Source of the DNA: Daphnia carinata
Taxonomy: Eukaryota > Arthropoda > Branchiopoda > Diplostraca > Daphniidae
Assembly: GCF_022539665.2 (NCBI RefSeq)
Contig: NC_081336.1
Coordinates: forward strand, 992,001 to 1,056,000
Direction: 5' to 3'
Length of the DNA stretch: 64,000 bases
Of the stretch, positions 34,635 to 47,085 are shown piece by piece. Position 1 is the stretch's first letter. Every line of letters starts with the position of its first letter. The position numbers and the translations under genes were made by a program. Under the pieces are notes generated by a model. That model was not told the origin of the DNA. It worked only from the letters and a program-made list of their open reading frames with translations, and ran no database searches.

Positions 34635-37600
34635 CTGCGTGCGTGCAAAACACAAAAACAAAACAATAAAGCGTCTACGTATTTAACACGAAAACGATTT
34701 GTTTGCAGCCTCGGGCTGTGCAGCTATGCGCGTACCTGTAAAGACTCACGTTCGATGTGGGTGATGAACATTCACGCGTGACTTTGGGAAACCTTGATTG
34801 GCTTCGTAAGCAGACAAGGCAATTCTTTCCAGGCCACGACTCTGATTTCTGTGACGTCGCCCTTTTTTTTTTTTTTTTTCTTTTCTTTTCTTTAACTAAA
34901 ATATCTCCACCCACCTGGAACTATTGCTCAATTGTTCACGAACTTTTTCGGGCGGTACTTTGCAATCATGCGTTTTTTTTTTTTTTTTTTTTTTTTTATT
35001 TCAATGACTGGCACACGGCGATGGCCGACACGTCTAAACTAGTCAAATCCTGTCCCCAACCCGGATAAATATCGTTTCATATATTTATATTTCTTCATTG
35101 CCAGTTGACACGTCTGAACGCTCATTCTGCCGCACATTTAAAATTAATCCAACACGAAAATACGTCACATTTTGGCTACGTTTTTTTTTTTCCCGGTGCT
35201 GGACTCACGACCCCATTTTTTTTTTTTTTTTTTTTTTTGTAAGTTTTCAGTTGACAACAAGGAAACATATAGCCTCCCCCCTCCCTACAGAAATGAAATT
35301 TTTTTTTGCTTTTGCTTTTGCTTTCGGGAGCGGCTATTTTTGAAAAATATTCAGCTCCCCATCACGGGGGGGGAGCCCTACCCTTTTTTTTTTCAGCGTT
35401 GAACGCAGAAAAAAAAAAAATGAGAGGCGTTTTTTTTTTTTTGTATGTGTGTTGCGTCTGCAGTTCATTAGATAAAAAGAAATGTTTCATCATTTGCGTT
35501 AGCTGTGCTCTAAAAATAAAAATAAATAAAAACTTTCTCTCTCTCTATTCATTACGAGAAGAATAAAGGGATCACCGAAAGTGAAAATCTTTTGTCACCT
35601 TTTGTTTTCTGTTGAATTGCGTACGTTTTTTTTTTTTTCCCGCGGAACAAGTTGACGACACTCGTTTACAAGAAAATAGTCGCAGATAAATAAGTAAAAC
35701 GAAAATCTCTAATTTTTTTTTTTTTTAATTATCCCCCCCTCTTTTTTTTTTTGGAAAGAGACTTTCAAAAGTCGACCGCGCCCTTGACCCGCTTTGGAAA
35801 TGAAACTTTTTTTTTCCTCTGTCTCAGGAAATGCATATCCCGCGGGAAAAAAAGCCCACCGCTGACGGCTTGATTGCCAAACGCGTGTCGGCTTTTCCCC
35901 CGACCGAAAAGCAAAAAAAAAAAAAAAAAAAATAATTTGAGATATTTATTCACGTGTTCTTAAACGCAACCCCCCCCCCCCCCCCGTTTTTTTGCGGCAA
36001 TGGCTTGTGCGTGAGTCCCACTTTTTTTTTTTTTTTTGCTTCAACAGCTGCTGCCAAATAGACACTTTTAGTTTCCATGCGCCAAATGGGGAAAAAAAAA
36101 AAGGGAGAAGTTGTGCGATTTCAAAAATAAAATAAAATTCGGCTCAATGTCATCCGCGTTTCCCGCTCAGACATTCCCGAACGAAAAGAAGAAAGCCTTG
36201 GGCGGGTTGTCACGTAATCACTAGTACCTATCAAATTCAAACAGGGCATTCTAAAATATCAATGTGGGTATGTCTAAAAAAAAAAAAAAATTCTAATTCT
36301 AAAATGGCGCGTTTTTTTTTTTTTAATATTTCGGGACCTTAAAAATAAAAATGAAATCCCGATAAGAACTGATTGCACTGATTTTTTTTGTTTCACCCTT
36401 TTTCTTTCGAAAGTGAAACAGGATGGAGACGCGAGTGTAAACATATGGTCTTATTAGGAACGGGAGACCTCGATTTTTTCCTTTCAAATGACATTCACGC
36501 GGGAATTATGCGTCGTTTGTGAACAATACGCTGTAGGATGTTGGGACGCAAAGCAAAAGAGAAGGCGACGTGCGTTGGCCATAACAAATGCCCTGCTACC
36601 TTGTTCCGTCTTGTCCCGCGGGAGGGAGCGCAAGGTCGTTCAGATTGGCCAGTAGCTGACATCAAGCAGAGCTTGTTTGTTTGCTGTTTGTTTTTTTCGT
36701 GTTAATCAAACTGTAATTGAAAACGTTTCATTTTCAAAATTACCCGCCAAAATGTTTGATATTTTTAAACTTCTCGATTCAATTTTTTTTTTTCCTTTTT
36801 TTTGCGGACGGCTTCTTATTTTCGCACGAATAATTCTTGACCTTAAAAAAGCCAAGATCGTCGTAGTCGATATGGCAGACAGGATGATAATTATAACGTG
36901 CACGATGATTAATAGAGAAGATTACCTTTCCAAAAAAATAAAAAATAATAATCAAAAACCGGTGGGCACGTTTTACACAAACTCCCCGCTTTTGCGAACT
37001 ACAGTGAAATCACGCTGCGGGGGCTCTTTTTTATTCTACGCGCTATTTGCTTTTTCAGTTTGATTATGTCGATGGCCAAAAACCTGGAAACCTCAATTGT
37101 TTTTTGTTTTCTTGTTTTTTTTTTCAGCTTTTCAATCATATTTTTGTAAAAGAAAATTTTTTCTGGGCTTCATATCGTGATATTTCAACATGCAAATAAT
37201 AACAGGGAGGAGGACGTAGGCTGATGAGGTCACGCTCCTTTCTTATTATTCGCCTCCGATTTTCTTTGTTGTTAAAATGCGTATGCGCAACATTTCGAAA
37301 ATGTGTTTTTCCAAGTATGCGCCCGTAAAATGACGTAATCAAACACGCTACTGTTTTCGCGAGACGCCGTGAAAAAAAAAAAAGAATCAACGCGTTCGTT
37401 AGAAACCGTGCCCACCATTGTCTCTCAGTTCTCAAAACAAAAACAAAATAAAACAAAAAAAAAATTATTGAAATGTCCTTGGGTAGGATGATGGTTATCT
37501 TCTTCGCGTATCACCCATTGTTTAAGCAAAGGGGGGGGGGGGAGCTTTTTCGTAATTGTTTTCGAAATGCAACAAACATTTGTTGCATAACGTTTTGAAC

Positions 37601-37989
37601 GCCTTTTTCACGGCCTTGCGATTTTTCACGTGATTCAAATGTCCCAGAAAAAAAAAAAAAATGCGAATTGCGCATCGTGTTGAGAACGGGTTAAACAAAA
37701 TAACACCAAACTCCAGTCAGGTGGCAATAAATGTTCGTTCAGCGTGACACGATTTTATGTGCGCGATTTGTTTTCGTTTAATCAACGAACGAAACGAAAA
37801 CAAAATGGATTAGAGATAAACATCTGAAAAATGTATTTATTTTAATTTTCTTTAGTGTTTGCAGGTTCCGGCCTTGTAATCGCATTGAAATACTTTAATG
37901 TATATCTTTTAAAAATTTTATGTACAAATTGGGGTTTGAACGCGACCTTGCACGCCCAATCGTTCCCCCCTTTTTTTTTTTCCCCGCGT

Positions 37990-40331
37990 TTAAAACTGAA
38001 CGAAATTCAAACAAAACCCGTTATTGCTTCCGTCTCCAGTTTCGCTTGCATCGGTAACATATCGAACGACGAAAGGCTTCAGTTTGGCTAAAAAATCAAA
38101 TGAAAATTAGCCGTTTCAATGATTTCAAATTTCAAGGGGAAAAGCACAACAAAAAACTCACAGCAAATGGGCGTGGATATGGCAGAGCCGGGCGTTGGGT
38201 TCAGTCGGTTGCCGCAGAATCGATCGTTGAAATTGCCCAGCACGTCGAACGCGCCGAGTACGAACAGAAAGTCATTGGCGCACTGGCCGTTGGCCACGGT
38301 CACTCCCGTCCCGCCCGCGCTACTCGTTACGTCCGCACCGAGCCGACTCACGCTGAACGCAAGGCCGCCGTTTGTTGTTGTGCATTCGGTTAAGCAATGA
38401 GTGTTTGGAACCTTTGTTTTTCCATAAAACAAACAATAGCTTTTGTTTTTGATTGAGGTTCTTTTTAAAACACGAAAATAGAAGGCGTTTGAATAGAATT
38501 AGAAAGACCTGCTGATTGCTGCCTACTAATTCGGTCCTGAAACAAATTTGGTAGTCCTGATCGGCTAATTGCCTCGGCGATGTGGCGGTCGGAGCCACGT
38601 CCTTCCAGTTGAACGATTTAACGGTACCCGTGCTCTCGGTGATGTACTGCAGACAATTGGGCGGGGCTTTTCCACGTCATAATAAGAAGAAGAAATGTCA
38701 AAATTACAACGGCGTACTTTGCGGAATGTAACTGCGCATTTTTTAAAATGTAAATTAAGACGAAAGAAAATGGCGCCTATGTGTTTTTACCGAGGTAGTC
38801 GACGTAGCATGGCAGCAAACTGATTTTCATTCGCCACGAACGGTCGATCGTTGGCGCCGTACCGATGCTGAAGATTAGCTGAATGTTACGAGCCGTTGAT
38901 GTCGAGGTCAGGTACACTATAAAAACAATTGATTTGAAAAAGGAAAACCAATAACTTTTAATTGCAATTTCAAGCGAGTTCCTTCCGGGGTGTTTTAATT
39001 TTCAACTCGTAATAAGGATATCATTTTTCAAAATTGTTTTTTAGTTTTTTTACTGTGTTGCCGTGAATTGTCACCGCAAATAGGTGGCACTGCGTTCAGC
39101 GATCCGGACACTCTGAACACGTCGGTAGCGCAAACGGAATTCACGTTCGGTTGGGCAATGGAAAACATGTCGAAATCGAGCCTATCAAACACATGATTCT
39201 TTCGCATTAGCATTTGTTTGTTTTTTTATTTTATTTATTTATTTTTTTTTTTTTTAAACATGCTCGTTAAATCGTACCGCACTTGACAGATGGGTTGCAA
39301 ATTTTGGCGGATGACGCCCGTGTTTAAATGGAGCGCCATGATGCAAAGCGATCCGGAATCGACGCCAAACAGAGGCGTTTGCCAGTACGTGTTGTTGGCG
39401 ACGACATTAGCCGAACACGACGTGAATATCTCTGTAGAAAACAAAAATGAATGCCTTAAATTGACGTTCTGTTTGCAATTTGAATGGCGATTTATTTTTC
39501 GAATTACTGTTGATGATGCAACACGTTTTGCTCATGCTCATGCGGTACATGCAAGAGCCACTGGGCGTGCCGCCGATAGCTGCGCAAATGGCCGTCGATA
39601 GGCAAAGTCCAGGCTCGGTGTGGGTCGAATAGCAAGGCACTAGATTCCAGAAACTAATGTCCATCCTCGGTTCGACTAACTCATTATCGCCGCCTTTCAC
39701 TGCAATTGATTTTTTTTTTTTTTGATTATGAAATCGAATTTTTTTGAATTGAAAAAAAAAAAAAAAAAATGTCCTACTTGAAGTGGAATGGCGTTTGATT
39801 GTGCTGGACAGGACGGATCGCAGCAATTTCGATTGCAGAGCCTTGCCCATCTTCTCCATCCATTTGGTCTTTTTCACCATTTTCATGTAACCATCGAGAA
39901 TCGAATGAAGCTGAGGCACGTCGAATCTGCGCATCCACCTCTCATCATCTGCAATTATTTATTTATTATTATTTTTTTTTAGGTAAGAAACACAAACGAA
40001 AAGGTTGGCCTTAATTATCGATTGGTACCTGACGTTGCTGTTTCAGGTAAATCGAGGCTATCGGGTCGATTGATCTTGCGATAGGCCCATCTCCAATATT
40101 TCGCGCTTTCTATTTTTACCCGACCATTCGTTTGATCAAGTCACTTTCATCATTTAAATAAAGACACACACACACATGTTTTTGTTTTTTTTTTGTTTTA
40201 CCTTTATATCGACGACTCTCTGACGTAGTCACTGTCTCGTTGGAACGTTCGTCTTGGCTATCGTCACACGGAGCGATGTCGAAACAAGCCGAAAGGAGCC
40301 CGAACACAAGAATGGCGTGCACCAATCGCAT
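37990..40331 (-). CDS. secreted CUB-like domain protein 2 (495 aa, 10 exons)
   Basis: Exons 40331-40202, 40109-40029, 39948-39778, 39699-39508, 39431-39278, 39181-39054, 38916-38791, 38666-38509, 38411-38162 and 38087-37990; the sum is divisible by three. The signal peptide reads MRLVHAILVFGLLSACF. Exons 4-10 match CUB-like protein 1 one for one in size and phase. Paired motifs include SGSCMYRMSMSKTCCI, NNTYWQTPLFG, ICQVRLDFDMFSI, CATDVFRVSG, QYITESTGTVKSFNW, ICFRTEL, NFNDRFCGNRLNP and NNGFCLNF. Only the first three exons, upstream of the Cys module, have diverged. It is extracellular by prediction, with no catalytic domain visible. A likely AATAAA lies at 37836-37841. Confidence 0.85.
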
Positions 40332-40462
40332 CGTGCGTAGCGATGTTTTGCACGCAGAGACACACACGTACACACACACACACAACGACGTAAGAAAGCG
40401 GGCTTCTCACTTGGACGCAGGTAGAAAAGCGAATGTCCGTATAGTTTAGCATTTCCTCCCGG

Positions 40463-40468
40463 TATATA
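40463..40468 (-). promoter_or_regulatory. possible TATA box of CUB-like gene 2
   Basis: TATATA about 130 bp upstream of the ATG at 40331. Confidence 0.35.
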
Positions 40469-43400
40469 CACGTCCGATGTGTGTGGAGCTTCTTCTTTAT
40501 GCCGCACCGTTGCCTCCTCCTAGAAGACACGGCCGGGACCATCCCCCCCCCCCCCAAAAAAAAAAAAAATGGTTCCCTTATTTTAAAACACACCGAAACA
40601 TCTACATGCCTAACGACAAGCGAAAAAAAAAATGTCATTAAAATAGTTTGAAAGGTTTGAAAAAAAAAAAAATATGTAAATCAGAACATCATTTGGGCAG
40701 GTGTTTTGAAAAAAAAAAAATAAATAAAATGCAAGCAGAGTTTTTATTGTAGTAGATCACGTTCTGACTATATATAGAGTGCTTTATAGTTATTATTCAG
40801 GAAGTTCGGCGAAAAGGTTAGCCCGTCTGTTGACCTAAAGACCCCGTTGTACGTATTGTCAAACGGAGATAAGGCTATAAGGAATGTTTTTAGACACTAC
40901 GGATGGGAGCAGATTTGTTCTCGCATAAGCGCGGATGCGTCTTGAACTTTTGGGGGGGGGAGGGGGGATGGCTTATCTGATTTAGCCGCGGGATTAGTTG
41001 CATTCCCTTTTTTAGCCATGTTGGCCATATTGTCTGGTGAGAATAGAACGACAGTCTTTTGTTTTCTTTTTCGCTATAGTTTTAATCATCTTTTTTTTTT
41101 TGCGTTTGTTTCCCAGGACGATTAGCGTAAGACAATTTCGAATTTGGATCATTCAAAAAACAACAGCCAAGGCATAAAAGGTTCGTGACCCGAATGAGGG
41201 TCGTTCGCGAGACTTGAGCCAATTGAGAAAGACAAACGAGGCATCCCGCGTGATTCCTCTGAGAAAGCGTCGACCTTGTTTTGTTTTTTATTTCGGGTTG
41301 GAAAATTATAATGAAAATGACGGACGTTTATTTTGCCTACCGCTGTCAAAATTCATTTTTCAAACAGCTTTGAAAATTGAAATGAAAATTTTATTTTTAT
41401 TTTATTTTATTTTATTTTTTCAGTTGTAGAACAATAAAAACAAATGAAATAAAGAATATTCAGGAATGGGGCCACGTCGACGTGTTGAGACTGTATTTCA
41501 CCGGACTGGCCATATACGTAATTATAATGAACTTTAACGAAGCAGCTTTGACGACAGCAGCGTCGTTAACAACAACAACAAAAAAGGGGGGCTTTTATAT
41601 GCAAATTGAAAGTGTGTCAATGAAATTTTTTGTAGGAAAAAACCGGTCTACCTTTTTTTTGTGTGTGTGTGTGTGTGTGTGTGTAGGTGCGTTTTCGTAC
41701 GTATACAGAGAGTTTAAACGGGTGGACAATTTAAGGAAAGTTCCTTAAAACGTTAGAGCTCACCATTTTTGCTCCGTCTCGTTGTGATTTCTTGGCTGGC
41801 TTTCAATAAAGAGGTCAAGAACAGTCGATTGCGCACAGATCACTTATTTTATCGTTCTCCTAATTGGATACATTTCTTTCTTTTTTTTTTTTTATTTTTT
41901 AAAAAACATTTTAAACATCGCAAAATGGCGGCCAATTTCTAGGACGAATTGCACGCCCTTCCTTTAGTTTTCCTACAATCCGTGACCTCATCCCACTATT
42001 TTTTGTTTTTTGTTTTTCCCTATCCCGGTCAAATGAAACAAAAATACAAAAAAGGTCATCACGCCTTGTTCTATATATAATATATATTTTTTTTTTTATA
42101 AATAAAGAGAAGAAAACAAAAATAAATGTGTGTGTGCTTTATGTAACCACTTCCGTCCGTCAGCCCGTTCGATGTTTGCGTAAATCGCTGTACGTTCGCT
42201 AACGAACGTTTCGGGCCCCTTTCAGAGTCGGAGACAGGTGTGTGTGTGTGTGGGCCGATGGATATGATTTATTAGTTTACACAAACAGCGGCTATGATGG
42301 GCGTGGTCTGAATTTACATTTCCCCCCACAAATCAACAAGATAAACTTCGTTTTGAAGTCATTCGGAATTCCGTTTTTGTTTTTGTTTTTTTTTGTTGGC
42401 AGTTGCTCCGTCTATTTTACTTTGTTTTGTTTGTTAAAGGTTGGTTTCTAAAGAATTTTCATTTTGTACCGTTCGAAAAACAAACAGAATGTCTGGAACA
42501 ACTGGCAATTCCATTGAAACGCCTCGGGTGGATTTAGCGCTCAGCTTGATCTTCATTTTTGCGGCTCAGGACGAAGTTCGGATTGCGGTTGGCATTCCGC
42601 ACAGATTTCTAATCCCTTTTCGTCTGCGCAGAGAAAGCTTTGGCAAAAGAATAACATTTTAACACACATGTTTACGGCGTTAACGTTTGATCTCCGCCAT
42701 CGTTCACCAAAGTTTGCAGCCTTTCCATTTCCTTTATGATTGCGGTTTGTCTTTTACAAGAGAAAGAGGGGAGGGGGGGGGGGGGGGGGAGTTGATGAAA
42801 AGAATGTCAGTTTTCCCCATTGTTTTCTTACGCAAACTGTCATATCGCGTGAGTTATACCGTTTTGCGATAGCGTGTTCCAGACGTGGTGAAAAAAAAAA
42901 AAAAAAAAAAAAATCAAGAAAATCGCAAATCCTCTTTTTGTTTTGAATTTTCTGTTTTTCGGAAGTGGGTGTACGTATAATCATTGAATGATTACGTACA
43001 CAAGAAAAAAAAAAAAGCAATTTTCATTGAAGAGCAAAGACCTTTTAATCTTAACCCGCATGCCACATTTCATTGTTCAACCTATGCCTTTTTTTTTTGT
43101 TTTTGTTTTTTCAAAGTCACGCCTATATCGCCTCGCAGCCATTTGCTTTTTTCTTTTGGACTTTGTTTCTTTCCACGCGTGTCACGCCGGCCAAATTGAG
43201 GAAGGATGAACGTGCGATGTTGAGCCATCAATAATCGATTTGTGTATTTTTCGGTGTCCTCTTTTCTCTCCTTTTCCTTCCTTTTTTTTTTTTTTTTTTT
43301 TGCATTGAAATTTTTGCCATTTCAAAAAATGATTTTGATTCGAGGACGTTCAACTTGTTTAAGTCAGCCCAACCGAAGAAGATTGCTCGCTAAAAAATCA

Positions 43401-46296
43401 TTTAAACCTCTCACCCCCCCCCCCGTTCGTGTTTGTTGCGTTCACGTCATTGAGCCGACGAGTCAAAAACGGACTGATGTCTTGTCAAATGAAATGTGTC
43501 TTGTTTCCGTCCGTTAAAAACCGCTATTTTCCTATTTTTTTGTTTTGTTTTGTTTTCTTTAAATGATGAAAGACCTCCCCTGAATTTACGAACGCCTTTT
43601 GTTGCCGAATTTGACAAAGGTCCCCTACACGGACTTTGCGTGAATTTGTTCGTACACGGGACGATGTACGATCGTTCATCTCTGGGAAAAAAGAAAACCC
43701 GTACAAGGACAGAAAGGACTTTTAAATTACAACCGATGTGTGTTTAATTGTTATTTATTTAGGATGAGCTATAACATTCATCAGATTCTTCTTTACTTCA
43801 ATTTTCTAGGAAATTTAAAGAAAGGCGCATTCACATTTATTTTTAAAAAAAAGAAAAAAAAAAGAAAATTTATGTGAATAATTGCCCGGGCCACTTGACG
43901 GGCGGGCCATAAGATAAGCAGGGAAGAAAAAAGACGGCCAGCACGGATGTTCCGCCAAAGAAAAAAAAAAGCCGATGCCGGATCATCCGACAATTGGGCA
44001 CACTCACGTTTTCTTTTTATGGGCATGATGATAAACCATTCCCGCTTTAAGTGGTAGGTTAGAAAAAAAAAAAAAAAAAAAAGGAATTAAAGTTGCTAAA
44101 TTTTTACACGTGAATTGAATTTTCGTGGCTGAATTTTTTGACAGTTTGAAACGCCCGTGATCGATGTCCACGTAAAGTTTGGCGAACCCTGGACAAGGTC
44201 AGTTGGCCCCCCGTCTAATGATGGATGTCATTGAAACGTGCCGGGAGCGCCGACGGTAAATGGAGGTAACGTTAAACTTTAGAGAGATAATTCATCATTG
44301 CAGAAAACTGTAAACATCTGGCTTACACTGCAGCCCACATCGTTCCAGGCTATTTGAATAGATTCGGGTCGGAAGCTATACTGAAACGAAAAAAAAAAAA
44401 AAAAAGGCAAAATACTCTGGTCAGCTGTTAGCGTTCCATGGGAGCAATAAGTTCCAGCCTTGAGGTGAGTTCCTTCACGACGTTACACGACCGATATTAA
44501 CCTAATTTTTTTCGGGCTTTTGGAATGAACGTGGCCATAAACATTGCAGGATATGAGCAAACGTTTCAGGCTAAATGCTTGTCATACCTCTGACAAGCCT
44601 TTCTTCTGGCCAAGCTGATGGAACGTCAATATGCTGTGGGCCATTTTGGATGTCCATGTTAAAATGAATTCGTTTCTTTTTTTTTAAAAGGTAAGCAAAG
44701 CAAAAAAAAAAAAAAAACATTGAATGTTATTTGTATAAATGAAAAATGTGTAACGCAAATTGATGTAAAAGGACTGACAAATGGAGCTGATCCATCTTAT
44801 TAAGTAAGCAGAAAAATGAGATACTTTGATTGATCGCAAGTAACTGGATATAACCTTCATGGCAAACGGAAGCAAAACGGTTGAAGTAAAGTCCGTTATG
44901 CACGACCGAAAGAAACCGGATCTTGCCATGGCATGCTAATATTGGGTTGGCCAATGGTTGCGTGAGTTGGGTCAATGAAATCAGCTGAACGCGATCGGAA
45001 TAAACTGACAAGTCATGGCTCTCAACGATGCAATAAGAATTTGCCTATCATTTCGTTTTTTTTTTTATATGAAAACTATGAGAGCTGCACACCTATGAAC
45101 AGTTCGAATTCCATGAATGGCAATGGCTTAATTTATTCAAAAATAATTGTAGGCGATTCGTGTGTGGATTGCCACTTTTTTTTTTAATGCCAATTGACAT
45201 GGCATTTTTTCCTTTCGGCTAAAAAAAAAACATACGACCTTGGCAACGGAATGCTATTAATATTTATTGAGCTATACAGAAAACAAACGATGAATGCAGA
45301 AAACGCCTCCTGACCTTGACATTGAGAGCTTTATTTTTTATTATTTTTTTTTAAATGCATGGACAAAGTTCACGTTCTTTACTTGCGTAGTCATTGATCC
45401 ACCAGGTGTGTGCAGTTCAATTCGGACCGACACATTAGACGGACGCAGTCTTTCTCTTCAACACCTTCATTTGTTTTCAGTTGGTGGCAATTTTCACAAG
45501 TGAACAATGGCAATTTCAGGTGAACAATTCACACGCGTTACATTCTTATACAGTTGCTCAGTCTGCCAGCTTTACGTTTTAACAGTCAACTGGTTGGTAG
45601 TAGGTTCACCTTTACTCGTTCTCACTGTTTGGCTGGGTTGATTAATGACTTGCTTTTGAAATGTTGTGGTTTTGCAGATGATAACCAGGTTCGTTTCTCT
45701 TGACGTTGTTGGGTACACGTCGTTCTACTTTGAACAGTTGTTTTATACTTTGCGAGTGATATTTCCATTCGAGTAACATGAAAGCCACTAAGATTAGACA
45801 AGCAATTATGTTCCGATCGATTGTAAACATTGGGAAATAAAAATCGACACGAGTTCCAGGTGCGACTATCTGTGGTGGTAAGTCACGATTAACTCGCTGT
45901 GTTTTAAAATAATGTCCATTAGCAAATCAAATAGGATGTAGGGCAAAGTTTAGTAAACACCTGTAACGGACAGACGTTGGGAGGGATTGAGAGAACAGAT
46001 GGTTGGTGGTTGTACAAAGTAGCGTTGCCCAACCCGCTTGCCTGTAGACAGAGAGTCACGCTGTCCCCGTCCAGGGTCTGTTGGCAATTTCGGGATGATT
46101 GAATGCCGTGCGTTGCAGGTGTTTTGCCAGACATGCAAATGCAGTAACGCGAAGGAAGCGCATCTCCTCTGTTAAAGTTTCACGAACTTTCGCTATGTGC
46201 TATTGATCATTTGAACTTCTGCCCGTTTGTAAAGTTTGTCCTCTTGCTGACTAGAACACTGTTAAACCTGTTGAGACGCTTCTTCCCCGCGTTTCT
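40469..46296. other. 5.8-kb region without a supported gene
   Basis: Homopolymers and GT repeats continue to about 44.1 kb; beyond that the sequence becomes less repetitive. A 17-base G run lies near 42773-42789. Short open frames at 44.6-45.8 kb have no recognisable features. Confidence 0.45.
41661..41684 (+). repeat. (GT)n microsatellite
   Basis: Twelve uninterrupted GT units. Confidence 0.85.
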
Positions 46297-46482
46297 GTTT
46301 TGATTGAAGGATGCGTGTAGGAACAAAATGTGGACAGAACAACCAAATCGCTAAATCTAAAGACATCGCCAGCAAGTGAAAGCTTCTGTAATGTTTAACG
46401 TTCCATCTTCGGATGCATCGGTTCGGCTACAGTTTTATGTCGCGTTTCGCACAGATCTGCCAGATAAACTTGATGCCTCCAT
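46297..46482 (-). pseudogene. relic of fucosyltransferase exon 1
   Basis: Minus-strand sequence from an ATG at 46482 resembles the start of the first exon of the 54143-55713 gene: the same cytoplasmic and membrane-anchor DNA, and the downstream TTGATTGAAGG stretch read on the plus strand. The frame has several stops, and no exon 2 or 3 follows before 46.2 kb. It is a decayed solo exon. Confidence 0.6.
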
Positions 46483-46780
46483 CGCCACTTAGCAACAAAG
46501 AACGCTGGATACATCGTTCGGTACCCAAACGTCCTCTGCCCGGTTTGCATTTCTTTGATAGCCAGTTTTCGTTTCGTCAAAGCAACCTTGAAAAACGTGT
46601 TTTCTTTTATAACTTTTACTTTATTTTTTTTTTATTTGTTTTATCTAGTCTTCCTTGAAATTACCGATGTTATGGAAATTACAAAGAGAACGATTCGTCA
46701 TTGGAGCCAAGTCAACGTCCGGGCAACTTATCAAACAATTTTACAAAAGGTACGGTAAGAATTGTTATTTTGCTTCTGTG
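46483..46780 (-). repeat. 5'-flank module shared by the fucosyltransferase copies
   Basis: Sequence upstream of the relic's ATG (GTTCGGTACC, CGTCAAAGCAACCTTGA, TATCAAACAATTTTACAAAA on the plus strand) recurs upstream of the other long-type copies, at about 48540-48790, 51440-51665, 55750-55990 and 56760-56960. The duplicated unit therefore included promoter and 5' sequence. Confidence 0.6.
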
Positions 46781-47085
46781 GTGATTTTTTTGACACGCCA
46801 GAGTCCAAAGTGGACCTCGTCTTTATTTCAGATCCGGAAGGGGATATCTCTTAGCAACGGTTACATTCATCTTCCGGCCGGATTTGTACGTGATTCATTG
46901 GACCCTTGGTTCTGCCACAACTCTTAGCAGCCGATAAAATACAACTGGTGCTAATCTTCTACAAAGTGTGTACCACTGGATTCAATCATCCAGTGGTCCA
47001 GTACCGGGGATATGATGGCAACGGGTTGACACGAAGTCGTTCGTAAAGGTAATTCCACCCGATTTTCTCAATGCATTTTATTTAC

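Larger units (their letters stand above)
31588..37835. other. 6.2-kb non-coding region, extreme homopolymer content
   Basis: The left end probably contains 5' UTR exons of the PPxY gene (a donor-like CAG/GTAAAAG on the minus strand near 32047). The rest is dense in A/T runs (25 T at 34973-34997, 23 T at 35216-35238). No convincing exon, RNA gene or transposon reading frame is seen. Confidence 0.5.

Noticed and set aside
34970..35566. Overlapping frames encoding Phe/Lys runs
   Set aside because: Pure products of poly(T)/poly(A) tracts.
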